From positions 4,566 through 25,447 of the forward strand of contig DDWL01000070.1 of the NCBI GenBank assembly GCA_002345675.1: a stretch of 20,882 bases of DNA, given 5' to 3'. The translations under genes and the position numbers were made by a program. The notes below the pieces were generated by a model. That model was not told the DNA's origin, ran no database searches, and worked only from the letters and a program-made list of their open reading frames with translations. Positions 8,627-16,238 of the stretch are shown here, one piece after another (the stretch's first letter is position 1; the number at the start of each line of letters is the position of its first letter). The stretch is from Bacteroidales bacterium UBA2287 (GTDB lineage: Bacteria > Bacteroidota > Bacteroidia > Bacteroidales > Tenuifilaceae).

Positions 8627-9238
8627 TTACTGAATAAGTTCACCTTTTCCTTCGCGAATAATTTCTAGTTCATCGCCCGAGCAATCAACAACTGTTGATG
8701 CTATATTATCGCCGTAACCACCATCAATTACTAAATCAACCAGTTCTGCATATTTCTCGTAAATAAGTTCTGGGTCGGTAGTGTACTCAACAAGTTCGTC
8801 GTCGTCTTTAATCGAAGTGGTCATAATTGGGTTCCCTAACTCTTTAACAATTGCAAGGGGAATGGTACTTTCGGGAATTCGAATACCTACAGTTTTTCGC
8901 TTGCTCAAAAAGTAATCGGGTACTTTGTGAAGCCCTGGTAAAATAAAGGTGAAAGGGCCAGGTAAGTTACGTTTTAGAAGTCGAAATACTGAATTGTCAA
9001 CTTTTGCAAAGTCGGAAATGTGGCTTAAGTCGCTACAAATAAACGAGAACTGCGCATCCTTAGCCTTTAATCCTTTAATTTTAATAATACGCTCTACTGC
9101 TTTGGTTTTTGTAATATCGCAGCCCATTCCGTAAACCGTATCGGTTGGATAAATAATAATCCCGCCCGCCCGAAGCACATCAACCACACGGGTTATGTCC
9201 TTCGGGTTAGGGTTGTCGGGGTATATTTTAATTAGCAT
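8627..9238 (-). CDS. yciO: YciO-type protein of the YrdC/Sua5 family
   Basis: A 203-residue YrdC-fold protein. The sequence resembles E. coli YciO end to end: HPDNP-like KIYPDNPNP at the start, IIIYPTDTVYGMGC near 27-40, DNSVFRLLKRNLPGPFTFIL, KRKTVGIRIPES, and VDLVIDGGYG followed by STVVD and IIREGKG at the end. This resemblance separates it from the true TsaC/Sua5 threonylcarbamoyl-AMP synthases, which carry a different basic motif after the first helix and, in Sua5, an extra C-terminal domain. The biological role of YciO proteins is not settled; a weak tRNA threonylcarbamoyl-related activity is possible. It starts 11 bases after the transaldolase stop and is probably co-transcribed with it. 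Confidence 0.85.
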   Translation of the reverse strand: MLIKIYPDNPNPKDITRVVDVLRAGGIIIYPTDTVYGMGCDITKTKAVERIIKIKGLKAKDAQFSFICSDLSHISDFAKVDNSVFRLLKRNLPGPFTFILPGLHKVPDYFLSKRKTVGIRIPESTIPLAIVKELGNPIMTTSIKDDDELVEYTTDPELIYEKYAELVDLVIDGGYGDNIASTVVDCSGDELEIIREGKGELIQ

Positions 9239-9249
9239 TAAAAGGGTGC

Positions 9250-9909
9250 TTATCCGTTTACCTTTTTGTAATCTTCAAGAAATTTTGCCAATCCAATGTC
9301 GGTTAATGGATGGTTAACTAAACCAAGAATTGCGTTTAATGGGCAAGTCGAAACGTCGGCACCAGCCTCGAGACACTGAATAATATGCATGGTATGGCGT
9401 ATCGATGCGGCAAGCACTTGTGTTCCATACTCGTAGTAGTTGTAAACATCAACAATTTGACGAATTAGGGCAACGCCATCGGTCGATACATCGTCGAGCC
9501 TTCCAATAAATGGCGAAACATAGGTTGCGCCGGCTTTTGCTGCAAGCAATGCCTGTCCAACCGAGAAAACCAACGTGCAATTTGTACGAATTCCTTTATC
9601 CGAAAAGTACTTAATGGCTTTAATACCATCGATAGTGCAGGGTACTTTAACAACAATTTGTGTGTGTAAAGCAGCAAGTTCTAAGCCTTCGCGAATCATA
9701 CCCTCGTAGTCGGTTGCAATAACCTCGGCCGAAACATCGCCACCCTTTACTATATTACAAATATCAACGTAATGCTGCTTAATATTGGCTTCACCCTTAA
9801 TGCCCTCTTTCGCCATAAGCGAAGGATTGGTAGTAACGCCATCGAGCACGCCAAGGCTGTTTGCCTCTTTTATTTGGCTAAGGTTTGCTGTATCGATAAA
9901 AAATTTCAT
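9250..9909 (-). CDS. tal: Small-type transaldolase (fructose-6-phosphate aldolase-like fold)
   Basis: A 219-residue class I aldolase of the pentose phosphate pathway, of the short TalC/FSA subfamily. It opens with MKFFIDTANL and GVTTNPSL. The Schiff-base lysine is K88 in VKVPCT. At the two positions that separate true fructose-6-phosphate aldolase from transaldolase, this protein has E62 (in SAEVIA, where E. coli FSA has Gln59) and F134 (in SPFIGR, where FSA has Tyr131); both are the transaldolase state. T112 is in the expected place. I therefore infer transfer of dihydroxyacetone units between sugar phosphates rather than simple aldol cleavage. It is the first gene of a two-gene unit with yciO. 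Confidence 0.9.
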   Translation of the reverse strand: MKFFIDTANLSQIKEANSLGVLDGVTTNPSLMAKEGIKGEANIKQHYVDICNIVKGGDVSAEVIATDYEGMIREGLELAALHTQIVVKVPCTIDGIKAIKYFSDKGIRTNCTLVFSVGQALLAAKAGATYVSPFIGRLDDVSTDGVALIRQIVDVYNYYEYGTQVLAASIRHTMHIIQCLEAGADVSTCPLNAILGLVNHPLTDIGLAKFLEDYKKVNG

Positions 9910-9937
9910 AACGTATTGTTTTAATTGATTATGGCTG

Positions 9938-9967
9938 CAAATATAGCCATATAATGTGAAATAGAAA
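9938..9967 (-). promoter_or_regulatory. Predicted promoter of the transaldolase-yciO unit
   Basis: Reading the minus strand, TATATTTG (9945-9938) is an exact TAnnTTTG box, with a TTTC element at 9967-9964 and an 18-base spacer. The leader to the ATG at 9909 would be about 26 bases. Confidence 0.5.
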
Positions 9968-10024
9968 CTTTTAGAAACTTAATACATGCAAGCAATTTTT
10001 GAGATGTACTCGTTCAGTTCGAAT

Positions 10025-10055
10025 AAAAAACCCCTTCGCAGAAATTACGAAAGGG
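10025..10055 (-). terminator. Intrinsic terminator after the GIN-domain gene
   Basis: On the minus strand the stem CCCTTTCG/CGAAGGGG (one mismatch, 9-base loop) is followed by a run of T residues at 10030-10025. It lies 28 bases after the stop of the GIN-domain gene. Confidence 0.8.
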
Positions 10056-10082
10056 CTGTTTTACTATTATTATTAGTGTAAA

Positions 10083-10766
10083 TTACTGCTCAAGTACTGT
10101 TGTAGCAATTCCCGATTTAATTTTCTTCGAAATGGGGTCGCCAGTAATTGTAAGCGTTGAGCCCGATAGAACTTTGGCATCGAGCAGCTTTTTCGAGTGA
10201 ACCTTTGCTATGGCTCGTGTACTAACATTAACGTAAACGCTATCGGCTGTAAGGTCTAAGGCCGAGAGTATTCCTCCCGACGACACCTTTGCCTCGTATG
10301 AGCCTATGGTTCCTTTTAGGTTAATATTTCCACCTTTATCAATAGCAAAATCTGCCGTTCGTAGTTGCAGTGTTGCATCAATTTGGCTGCCAGTAAAGGC
10401 GTTAAGCACCATTTTGTCGCCCGTTAGCGTGCTTTCAGCAACTATTGTCGACGATGCCGTGGCGTAAATGTCGCGAAGTTCACGGTAACTAAGCCAAACT
10501 TCAACTTTAATATCCTTATAAACGCCTCTTTTTAACGATATTTCGAGCGTTTTTCCTGTAACTTCGGTAATTACTTCCGAAGGCTCAATACCTATTGAAA
10601 CAATTTTTGCCTTCTCACTTTCGCCTTGCGTAAGGTATACCTTAATTTGTTGCGTTACTCTCAGCTTGTCGAAATGATTAAGCTTGCGCTCTTCAATTGA
10701 CTGTGAAAAAACACAACTTGCCGATAAAGCAAACAGAACTAAAAATGGGAGAATTGTTTTTTTCAT
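10083..10766 (-). CDS. Secreted GIN-domain (DUF2807) protein
   Basis: A 227-residue exported protein with a clear signal peptide (MKK, hydrophobic core LPFLVLFALSA, then a cleavage region near residue 20-22). The rest is a right-handed beta-helix-like pattern of short strands typical of the putative auto-transporter adhesin head (GIN) domain, DUF2807: RVTQQIKVYLTQGE near the start, then repeated blocks such as STIVAESTLTGDKMVLNAF and NINLKGTIGSYEAKVSSGG. The name is by similarity; no adhesin activity is proven for the family, and no autotransporter beta-barrel is present. Length is normal. It stands alone, divergent from the TPR gene, with its own terminator. No good -33/-7 promoter was found in front of it. 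Confidence 0.88.
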   Translation of the reverse strand: MKKTILPFLVLFALSASCVFSQSIEERKLNHFDKLRVTQQIKVYLTQGESEKAKIVSIGIEPSEVITEVTGKTLEISLKRGVYKDIKVEVWLSYRELRDIYATASSTIVAESTLTGDKMVLNAFTGSQIDATLQLRTADFAIDKGGNINLKGTIGSYEAKVSSGGILSALDLTADSVYVNVSTRAIAKVHSKKLLDAKVLSGSTLTITGDPISKKIKSGIATTVLEQ

Positions 10767-10883
10767 TAATTCAAATTTTAGAAATAACGATAAATATTTC
10801 AGTTTGTTATTAATGCTAAATAGGCTAATGTTGCCGCCAACTCAAAAATCAACTCGAAACATTGCAAAAATATACAATTTATA

Positions 10884-10914
10884 TTTCCTCATAAGCGAAA
10901 AACCATTACATTTG
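10884..10914 (+). promoter_or_regulatory. Predicted promoter of the TPR protein gene
   Basis: TTTC at 10884-10887 and TACATTTG at 10907-10914 are separated by 19 bases; the -7 box is an exact TAnnTTTG match. The leader to the ATG at 10946 would be about 29 bases. The rest of the 179-base divergent gap shows nothing further that I can name. Confidence 0.55.
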
Positions 10915-10945
10915 CGCTTGCTTTTAAAAAATACCTAATAATACT

Positions 10946-11632
10946 ATGGCAAAGAATAAACCAGAGACCACAGACACAAACGTTGAGGCAATTGAGAATG
11001 CCCTTACCAGAACCGAGCAGTATATCGAGAATAACCAAAAAAGTTTAACAATTATTGTACTTGCAATTATTGTTATCGTTGGCTCGTTCATTGGTTACAA
11101 ACGACTTTACATTGCTCCTATGGAGAAAGAGGCTCAGTCGCAAATTTTTATGGCCGAACAGTACTTCGAAAAGGACTCGTTTAACCTTGTTCTTAATGGC
11201 GATGGCAACTATTTAGGAGCACTCGATATAATTGACAGCTACGGCCCAACAAAAACTGCTAACCTTGCACATTACTATGCTGGCATTTCCTATAGGCAAA
11301 TTGGACAGTACGAACTTGCTATTACTCATTTGAAAAAGTTTAGCTCAAGCGAAAAAATGGTTGGTGCAATTGCTCTTGGTTCCATTGGCGACTGCTACGT
11401 TCAGCTCGACAAACTTTCCGACGCCGTTAAATACTATGCTAAAGCTGCCGACTTAGCCAAAAACGATTTTGCAACTCCAATTTACTTAATGAAAGCTGCT
11501 ATGGTTTACGAAGAGTTGGGAAAACTTAACGATGCCCTAAATGCCTACAAGCAAATTAAAGATAATTATCCTAAATCGACCGAAGCACGAGATATTGAAA
11601 AGTTTATTACTCGCGTTGAACTAAAGAAATAG
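10946..11632 (+). CDS. Membrane-anchored tetratricopeptide repeat protein
   Basis: A 228-residue protein with a short acidic cytoplasmic N-terminus, one membrane helix at about 34-51 (SLTIIVLAIIVIVGSFIG) and a C-terminal region of at least three TPR-like helical pairs, for example AHYYAGISYRQIGQYELAI and AAMVYEELGKLNDALNAYK. The layout (N-terminal anchor, periplasmic TPRs) resembles the YfgM/TPR_21 group, which in proteobacteria works beside the SecYEG translocon; that role is inference here. In Bacteroidota such a gene often precedes ribH, as it does here, but a terminator separates the two, so they need not be one transcript. It starts MAKNK, as nifJ does, by coincidence. Confidence 0.85.
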   Translation: MAKNKPETTDTNVEAIENALTRTEQYIENNQKSLTIIVLAIIVIVGSFIGYKRLYIAPMEKEAQSQIFMAEQYFEKDSFNLVLNGDGNYLGALDIIDSYGPTKTANLAHYYAGISYRQIGQYELAITHLKKFSSSEKMVGAIALGSIGDCYVQLDKLSDAVKYYAKAADLAKNDFATPIYLMKAAMVYEELGKLNDALNAYKQIKDNYPKSTEARDIEKFITRVELKK

Positions 11633-11652
11633 GTAAAAAATAAATTCTTTTT

Positions 11653-11685
11653 AAAAAACCAACCTCCAATCGGGTTGGTTTTTTT
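11653..11685 (+). terminator. Intrinsic terminator between the TPR gene and ribH
   Basis: A perfect stem AAAAAACCAACC/GGTTGGTTTTTT with an 8-base loop ends in a T-run, 20 bases after the TPR gene stop. A TATTTTTA sequence straight after it (11685-11692) could serve as a degenerate -7 box for ribH, but no -33 element is visible. Confidence 0.85.
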
Positions 11686-11710
11686 ATTTTTACAAAAAAC
11701 ATTTACTATA

Positions 11711-12217
11711 ATGGCAACCAAACTAAAAAACCTTTCGAGTTACGATTCGAAAACTGTTCCCTCGGCCAAAAAAATGATTTTTGGAATTGTTGTTTCCGAC
11801 TGGAACTCGGAAATTACCCACGCTCTACTTAAGGGTGCGCTCGAAACCCTAATTGCCCACGGGGCAAAAGAAGAGAATATTATTGTTAAGCATGTTCCCG
11901 GAAGCTTCGAGTTAACCCTTGGAGCTCAGTTTATGGCCGAATACGCCGACCTCGACGGGGTTATATGTCTTGGATGCGTTATTCAGGGCGAAACACCTCA
12001 CTTTAACTACGTATGCCAAAGTGTAACACATGGCATTACCGAGCTTAACCTAAGCTACAACATTCCCTTTGTATTTGGCTTGCTTACAACCAATACCCTC
12101 GATCAGGCAAAGGATAGGGCTGGCGGAAAACATGGAAATAAAGGCATCGAAGCGGCAATAACTGTTATTAAAATGGCCGAATTGCAACGCGAAATGGAGG
12201 AGTTAGAGGATAAGTAA
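11711..12217 (+). CDS. ribH: 6,7-dimethyl-8-ribityllumazine synthase
   Basis: This enzyme condenses 5-amino-6-ribitylaminouracil with 3,4-dihydroxy-2-butanone 4-phosphate in the penultimate step of riboflavin synthesis, and usually assembles into icosahedral or pentameric shells. In 168 residues it has VVSDWNSEIT (27-36), the VPGSFELT binding motif (62-69), GCVIQGETPHF with the catalytic H97, and KDRAGGKHGNKG in the C-terminal phosphate-binding region. The ATG at 11711 gives the family start. An in-frame ATG at 11675 would add 12 residues that read through the upstream terminator stem, so I reject it. The gene stands alone here, away from other riboflavin genes, and no FMN riboswitch is visible in the 78-base leader region. 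Confidence 0.96.
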   Translation: MATKLKNLSSYDSKTVPSAKKMIFGIVVSDWNSEITHALLKGALETLIAHGAKEENIIVKHVPGSFELTLGAQFMAEYADLDGVICLGCVIQGETPHFNYVCQSVTHGITELNLSYNIPFVFGLLTTNTLDQAKDRAGGKHGNKGIEAAITVIKMAELQREMEELEDK

Positions 12218-12233
12218 TATACTTTCCCAAAGT

Positions 12234-12277
12234 AAAAAGGCCTTAGCAAATCTTTATGTTTTGCTAAGGCCTTTTTT
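12234..12277. terminator. Shared bidirectional terminator between ribH and yidC
   Basis: A 17-base perfect stem, AAAAAGGCCTTAGCAAA paired with TTTGCTAAGGCCTTTTT, encloses a 9-base loop and has A and T runs on both sides. It lies between the convergent ends of ribH (+, stop at 12217) and yidC (-, stop at 12298), so one hairpin can end both transcripts. Confidence 0.92.
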
Positions 12278-12297
12278 GTGCCAATAATCTTTGCTTA

Positions 12298-14157
12298 TTA
12301 TCTCTTTCTCAATTTTTGCTGCTGCTCCTTTTGTTTCGAAAGGGCTTCTATCTTCTCCTGAAACTTCGATTTTTTAACAGGCTTCTTTGCATTCTCATGC
12401 AGCTTCGCTAGTATTTTAGCGTCGTCAACAAACTGGCGAATTAAGTAGGTTTGCCCTAAAGTAAATAAGTTCGATAGGAAGTAGTAGTAACTAAGCCCCG
12501 ACGAGTACTTGTTGAAGAAAAACAGTAGCATTACCGGCATCATGTAAAGCATCATAAACTTCATTCCTGGGAGTTGAGCATTTGAGTCGGACATTTGCTC
12601 GGCGCTAATTCGAGTGGTGAAGAACAGCGCAACTGCCATTAAAATGGTGAAAAGACTCACATGGTCGCCATAAAAAGGTATTTCGAATGGCAAGTTTAGT
12701 ATCGAATCGTACGACGAAAGGTCGTCGGCCCAAAGGAAACTCTCCTGCCTTAGTTCAAACGATGCTGGGAAAAAGCGAAACATGGCAAATAGAATTGGGA
12801 ACTGTATAAGCATTGGAATACAGCCGCCCAAGGGACTAACGCCAACCTTTTTATACAATCCCATTACAGCTTGCTGTTTTTTAAGGGCATCCTCTTTTTT
12901 AGGGAATTTACCGTTTATCTCGTCAATTTGAGGTTTAAGAACCCTCATTTTGGCCTGGCTTAAAAACGACTTGTAGGTTAAGGGGAATAAAAACAGTTTA
13001 ATAATTATAGTAAGTAGTAGGATAATTAAACCATAACTAGCAATTGAATTGCTGAGTAGGTCGAAAACGAAAATTACAACATAACGGTTAATCCACTTAA
13101 TAATCCAGGATCCTAGAGGAACTACTTCTTCGAAACCATACTCGTAACCTTTAAGTGTATTGAAATGGTTTGGACCAAAATACATTTTGAATTTAATGGT
13201 TTCGTCGGCACCCTTTTCGAATGGCAGCGCTAAGCGCGATACAAATCGCTTAGTAAAACCATCGTCGCCAAGTTTTGTAACCATTAGGTCGGCATTCGAA
13301 AAACTTTGATCGGCAACCATAAAGGTGCTGAAAAACTGGTGCTTAAAGCCTACCCATTGCACTTTTGTTGTTAACTTCTCCTCTTCTTTATCGCTTGTAG
13401 CGCTCATGGTTTCCACTTCCCCATTTGGATAGCGGTAGGCTACAGTGGTATAGTTGCTCTCGTTGTCCTTGCCCTTTTCAAGTCGGGGCATGTCATTTTC
13501 CCAAAGCAAATCAATCGATCCAACCCTTGCCGTTATTATATTATCCATTCCGGTGAAATGGATATTAAAGTCGATTAAGTGCGACTTGGGAGGAATGGTG
13601 TAAACAAAATCGATAAACGAATTTTCGGCAATTGCCAAGCGCATTGTTAGCGAGTAGGGGTTGTCGCCTTCCTTAACAACAATTGTCGTGTCGGAGGTCG
13701 ATGGGCTAAAGAAAAGATCTTGCGTTTTAATGTCGTTCTTATCGCCCCAAAACTGAAGTCCAAAAACGTTGTTGTTTCCAGTAAAAAGCGCAAGCGAATC
13801 GCCACTATAGGTTTTGTAGCCTTTTATTTCGGCCGTATAAATTCTGCCTCCACGTGTCGATATTTTAAGGCGGATGAGCTCGTTTTCAAGGGTAATGTAT
13901 TTTGTTGTCCCTGTCGACAACTTAGCAAACGAACCCATTTGTTCGGTTAGTTTAGCCGAATCGACGGCCGTTGTTTGCTGTTGAGCCTTAAATTCTGCCG
14001 CTTTGAAATCTTTTTCATTTTCGGCACGAACAATAGCGAGGGAGTCGCTACGGCGCTTTGCGAGTTCAATTTCTTCCTGCGATGGTCGATTAAAGTAGCT
14101 AAACCCAATAAGAATCGCGAAAATCAGACCTAATCCAATAAATGTATTTTTATCCAT
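12298..14157 (-). CDS. yidC: Membrane protein insertase YidC
   Basis: YidC inserts and folds inner-membrane proteins, alone or with SecYEG. The 619 residues have the Gram-negative layout: an N-terminal helix (about 7-22, IGLGLIFAILIGFSYF), a large periplasmic domain (about 60-350), then the conserved five-helix insertase core from about 365 with KMRVLKPQI, VGVSPLGGCIPMLIQFPI and the later hydrophobic segments, and a basic tail ending KQQKLRKR-like. The conserved positive charge in the groove, Arg366 in E. coli, is replaced by K387 in TIIIKLFLFPLT, keeping the charge. The gene ends opposite ribH with a shared terminator, and the SRP RNA gene lies upstream on the same strand, so two targeting and insertion components are neighbours. 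Confidence 0.97.
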   Translation of the reverse strand: MDKNTFIGLGLIFAILIGFSYFNRPSQEEIELAKRRSDSLAIVRAENEKDFKAAEFKAQQQTTAVDSAKLTEQMGSFAKLSTGTTKYITLENELIRLKISTRGGRIYTAEIKGYKTYSGDSLALFTGNNNVFGLQFWGDKNDIKTQDLFFSPSTSDTTIVVKEGDNPYSLTMRLAIAENSFIDFVYTIPPKSHLIDFNIHFTGMDNIITARVGSIDLLWENDMPRLEKGKDNESNYTTVAYRYPNGEVETMSATSDKEEEKLTTKVQWVGFKHQFFSTFMVADQSFSNADLMVTKLGDDGFTKRFVSRLALPFEKGADETIKFKMYFGPNHFNTLKGYEYGFEEVVPLGSWIIKWINRYVVIFVFDLLSNSIASYGLIILLLTIIIKLFLFPLTYKSFLSQAKMRVLKPQIDEINGKFPKKEDALKKQQAVMGLYKKVGVSPLGGCIPMLIQFPILFAMFRFFPASFELRQESFLWADDLSSYDSILNLPFEIPFYGDHVSLFTILMAVALFFTTRISAEQMSDSNAQLPGMKFMMLYMMPVMLLFFFNKYSSGLSYYYFLSNLFTLGQTYLIRQFVDDAKILAKLHENAKKPVKKSKFQEKIEALSKQKEQQQKLRKR

Positions 14158-14206
14158 TACTTATATATAATATGTATTGAAAATTAATGTTTCGAAACGA
14201 AAGGCA

Positions 14207-14214
14207 CAAAAGTA
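14207..14214 (-). promoter_or_regulatory. Possible -7 box for yidC
   Basis: On the minus strand TACTTTTG fits TAnnTTTG exactly and would give a leader of about 47 bases before the yidC ATG. No good TTTG -33 element lies 19-21 bases upstream. The remaining stretch up to the SRP RNA gene (14215-14391) has no gene that I can support. Confidence 0.4.
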
Positions 14215-14391
14215 GTAAAAAAAGTGGTTGATAATACCAGTTTGCATTTATATTGAATTGAATAAAGTGCTATGAGGAGGGCTTTAGTAGGGTGAAAATA
14301 TCGAGAAAATCTTTTGGTTTACGTGTTGAATGTAAATGCAGAACGGATAATTAAATGAAAGTCGATTGTAGGCAAAAGTTGGGTTGTATAG

Positions 14392-14399
14392 AAAAAAAA
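14392..14399 (-). terminator. T-run terminating the SRP RNA
   Basis: Eight T residues on the minus strand follow directly after the closing 9-bp end helix of the SRP RNA (GTGGGTAAG/CTTACCCAC). The RNA's own terminal stem plus this T-run makes an intrinsic terminator. Confidence 0.8.
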
Positions 14400-14500
14400 G
14401 TGGGTAAGCTACTTATATCGCACCGCTACAACTACTTACCCTTGCTACCTTCCGGTCCTGGGGGGATTCAGCAGGAGCTGGTCGTATAAGACTTACCCAC
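14400..14500 (-). ncRNA. ffs: Signal recognition particle RNA, small bacterial (4.5S) type
   Basis: Read on the minus strand, the 101 bases hold the invariant domain IV core: CAGGACCGGAAGGTAGCAAGG, the Ffh-binding hairpin with its GGAA tetraloop and the asymmetric and symmetric internal loops. The 5' and 3' ends form a perfect 9-bp helix (14492-14500 with 14400-14408). The plus strand does not carry the motif in a functional sense. It works with Ffh and FtsY to bring nascent membrane proteins to the translocon. A full consensus promoter and a T-run terminator bracket it exactly, so it is an independent transcript; yidC follows on the same strand. Confidence 0.95.
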
Positions 14501-14502
14501 TG

Positions 14503-14534
14503 CAAAGGTAGTAACAAAAACAAAAGTAGCCAAA
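14503..14534 (-). promoter_or_regulatory. Consensus promoter of the SRP RNA gene
   Basis: On the minus strand TTTG (14534-14531), a 20-base spacer, and TACCTTTG (14510-14503) match the Bacteroidota sigma factor consensus without mismatch. The start would be at or next to 14500, the first base of the end helix of the RNA. Confidence 0.85.
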
Positions 14535-14561
14535 CTTATAGCCTCTTTTTTCTTTTCTTGG

Positions 14562-14569
14562 TATATTTG
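14562..14569 (+). promoter_or_regulatory. Predicted -7 box for the DUF4199-glycosyltransferase operon
   Basis: TATATTTG is an exact TAnnTTTG match, giving a leader of about 28 bases to the ATG at 14600. No clear TTTG is found about 20 bases upstream, where the divergent SRP RNA -33 element lies (14531-14534). Confidence 0.5.
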
Positions 14570-14599
14570 CTAATCTTAAACCACTAAAAAATTATTATT

Positions 14600-15118
14600 A
14601 TGGAAGGTAACAATAAGTTTAAAAGCGCTATGGTATATGGACTTTACCTAGGTCTTGCACTTGTTTTTATGAACATTATTCAGTATATTCTCGATGTATA
14701 TAATCCACCTTTTTGGGTAGGACTTATTACATACGCAGTTGTAATTGCAGGCATTGTTTTTGGGCAGTATAACTATAGAAACAAAGAATTAGGAGGTTAT
14801 ATTAACTATGGTCAATCCCTGGGATTTGGAGTTCTTATAAGCCTTTTTGCTTCAGTAATTTTCGGGTTCTACTTTGCAATACTAATTGGCGTTATCGATC
14901 CTACTTACATGGATAAATTGATGGAAGTTATTATTGAAAAGTATCAGGAAGCTGGTTTAACCGACGACCAAATTGATGCTGCAATGGATATGGTTAAAAA
15001 GTTTCAAAACCCAATAATTACAGTTGTTTCTTCGGTTTTCAGTTTTGTATTTATGGGAACTATTTTCTCCCTAATTACTTCAATTTTTATTAAGAAGGAA
15101 AAACCATTATTTGAATAG
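14600..15118 (+). CDS. DUF4199 integral membrane protein
   Basis: A 172-residue inner-membrane protein of unknown function in the DUF4199 family, which is mostly found in Bacteroidota. Four membrane helices can be seen, at about 10-30, 38-55, 73-98 and 138-164, with a soluble loop (about 100-136, rich in D, E and K) between the third and fourth. The family signature YRNKELGGYINYGQSLGFG lies at 59-77. It starts 27 bases before the glycosyltransferase gene and is probably co-transcribed with it; this pairing is common in the phylum, which hints at a link to the lipid-linked sugar made by the glycosyltransferase, though no function is shown. Confidence 0.88.
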   Translation: MEGNNKFKSAMVYGLYLGLALVFMNIIQYILDVYNPPFWVGLITYAVVIAGIVFGQYNYRNKELGGYINYGQSLGFGVLISLFASVIFGFYFAILIGVIDPTYMDKLMEVIIEKYQEAGLTDDQIDAAMDMVKKFQNPIITVVSSVFSFVFMGTIFSLITSIFIKKEKPLFE

Positions 15119-15145
15119 TATAAATTTTAAATCTATAAATCCGTA

Positions 15146-16102
15146 ATGGATATTTCTATAGTAGTGCCCCTTTTCAACGAGGAGGAGTCGTTGCCCGAAC
15201 TCGTAGCGTGGATAAACAAAGTAATGCAAGCCAATGCCTTTACCTACGAGGTATTATTGGTCGACGACGGCAGTACCGACAATAGTTGGGAGGTTATTGA
15301 ATCGCTAACCAAACTTAATGCCTCTTTACGGGGCATTAAGTTTCGCCGTAACTATGGTAAATCGGCTGCTCTTCAGGTTGGATTTCAGGCAGCCAAAGGC
15401 AACGTGGTAATTACTATGGATGCCGACTTACAGGATAGCCCCGACGAAATTCCCGAATTATACCGAATGATAATTGAAGATAAGTTCGACTTGGTTTCGG
15501 GATGGAAAAAGAAAAGGCACGACCCTATATTCTCAAAACGAATTCCAAGTAAACTATACAACTGGACAGTTAGAAGGTTTACAGGAATTAAGCTAAACGA
15601 CATGAACTGTGGGCTTAAAGCCTACAAAAATCGTGTTGTTAAAAGTGTCGAAGTCTACGGCGAAATGCATCGCTACATTCCTGTTTTGGCAAAACAGGCT
15701 GGCTTTCGTAAAATAGGAGAGAAGGTTGTTCACCACCAAGAACGCAAGTACGGGGTTACAAAGTTTGGCTGGGAACGCTTTATTAATGGTTTTCTCGATT
15801 TGTTCTCGGTTATTTTCGTTTCTAAGTTTGGCAAAAAGCCAATGCACTTTTTTGGAGTATTTGGCACACTTATGTTTCTTGCTGGTGGTGGTATATCTCT
15901 TTGGCTTATAGCCAACAAAATTTGGGCGCAAACTCATCACCTAAAATATCGTGCGGTAACCGACCAGCCTTTGTTCTATATTGCTCTGGTTATGGCAATA
16001 ATTGGAGTACAACTTTTTATGGCTGGTTTTATTGGCGAACTTGTTGCCCGTAGCTCAGCCGATAGAAACAACTATTTAATAGATAAAGATACTGCGGTGT
16101 AA
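15146..16102 (+). CDS. GT2-family glycosyltransferase, polyprenyl-phosphate sugar synthase type
   Basis: A 318-residue membrane glycosyltransferase. The GT-A domain begins DISIVVPLFNEEESL and has the nucleotide-binding VDDGS (D40-D41) and the metal site DADLQD (D92-D97). Two membrane helices follow at about 235-256 and 276-300. This layout is that of the DPM1/GtrB/ArnC-like group, which moves a sugar from a nucleotide donor to undecaprenyl phosphate on the cytoplasmic face for later use in envelope glycans. The sugar cannot be predicted. It is the second gene after the DUF4199 protein. No terminator is clear downstream, where a 262-base gap follows. Confidence 0.92.
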   Translation: MDISIVVPLFNEEESLPELVAWINKVMQANAFTYEVLLVDDGSTDNSWEVIESLTKLNASLRGIKFRRNYGKSAALQVGFQAAKGNVVITMDADLQDSPDEIPELYRMIIEDKFDLVSGWKKKRHDPIFSKRIPSKLYNWTVRRFTGIKLNDMNCGLKAYKNRVVKSVEVYGEMHRYIPVLAKQAGFRKIGEKVVHHQERKYGVTKFGWERFINGFLDLFSVIFVSKFGKKPMHFFGVFGTLMFLAGGGISLWLIANKIWAQTHHLKYRAVTDQPLFYIALVMAIIGVQLFMAGFIGELVARSSADRNNYLIDKDTAV

Positions 16103-16112
16103 TTTTAAATTG

Positions 16113-16238
16113 ATGTTATTGGAACAACTAAAATGGTATTGTTCTCAGCAACGAAGCATACTAGGCAACACCATAACTCAATCGAGAGGAAGCGTCGATT
16201 TAACCGATGACATGCTTATTATTGGCTTTAAAGTTTAA
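16113..16238 (+). CDS. Possible 41-residue small ORF in the gap after the glycosyltransferase
   Basis: An ATG-started frame of 41 codons begins 10 bases after the glycosyltransferase stop and fills about half of the 262-base gap. The product would start MLLEQLKWYCSQQRS and end DDMLIIGFKV, with two TCGA-containing codon junctions like the neighbouring genes. I do not recognise it. It could be a small protein of the same operon, the remains of a decayed gene, or chance. The rest of the gap (16239-16364) has a repeated TATTGGCT (two copies, about 24 bases apart) and no clear promoter. Confidence 0.25.
   Translation: MLLEQLKWYCSQQRSILGNTITQSRGSVDLTDDMLIIGFKV

Noticed and set aside
11633..11710. 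FMN riboswitch before ribH
   Set aside because: The 78-base gap is filled by a simple terminator hairpin and a T/A-rich stretch; the conserved FMN aptamer elements are absent.
14292..14354. A GTG-started 20-codon frame with GAGGAGGG upstream, between yidC and the SRP RNA
   Set aside because: Too short, the spacing of about 10 bases is poor, and Shine-Dalgarno sequences are not generally used in this phylum; no promoter is seen for it on the plus strand.
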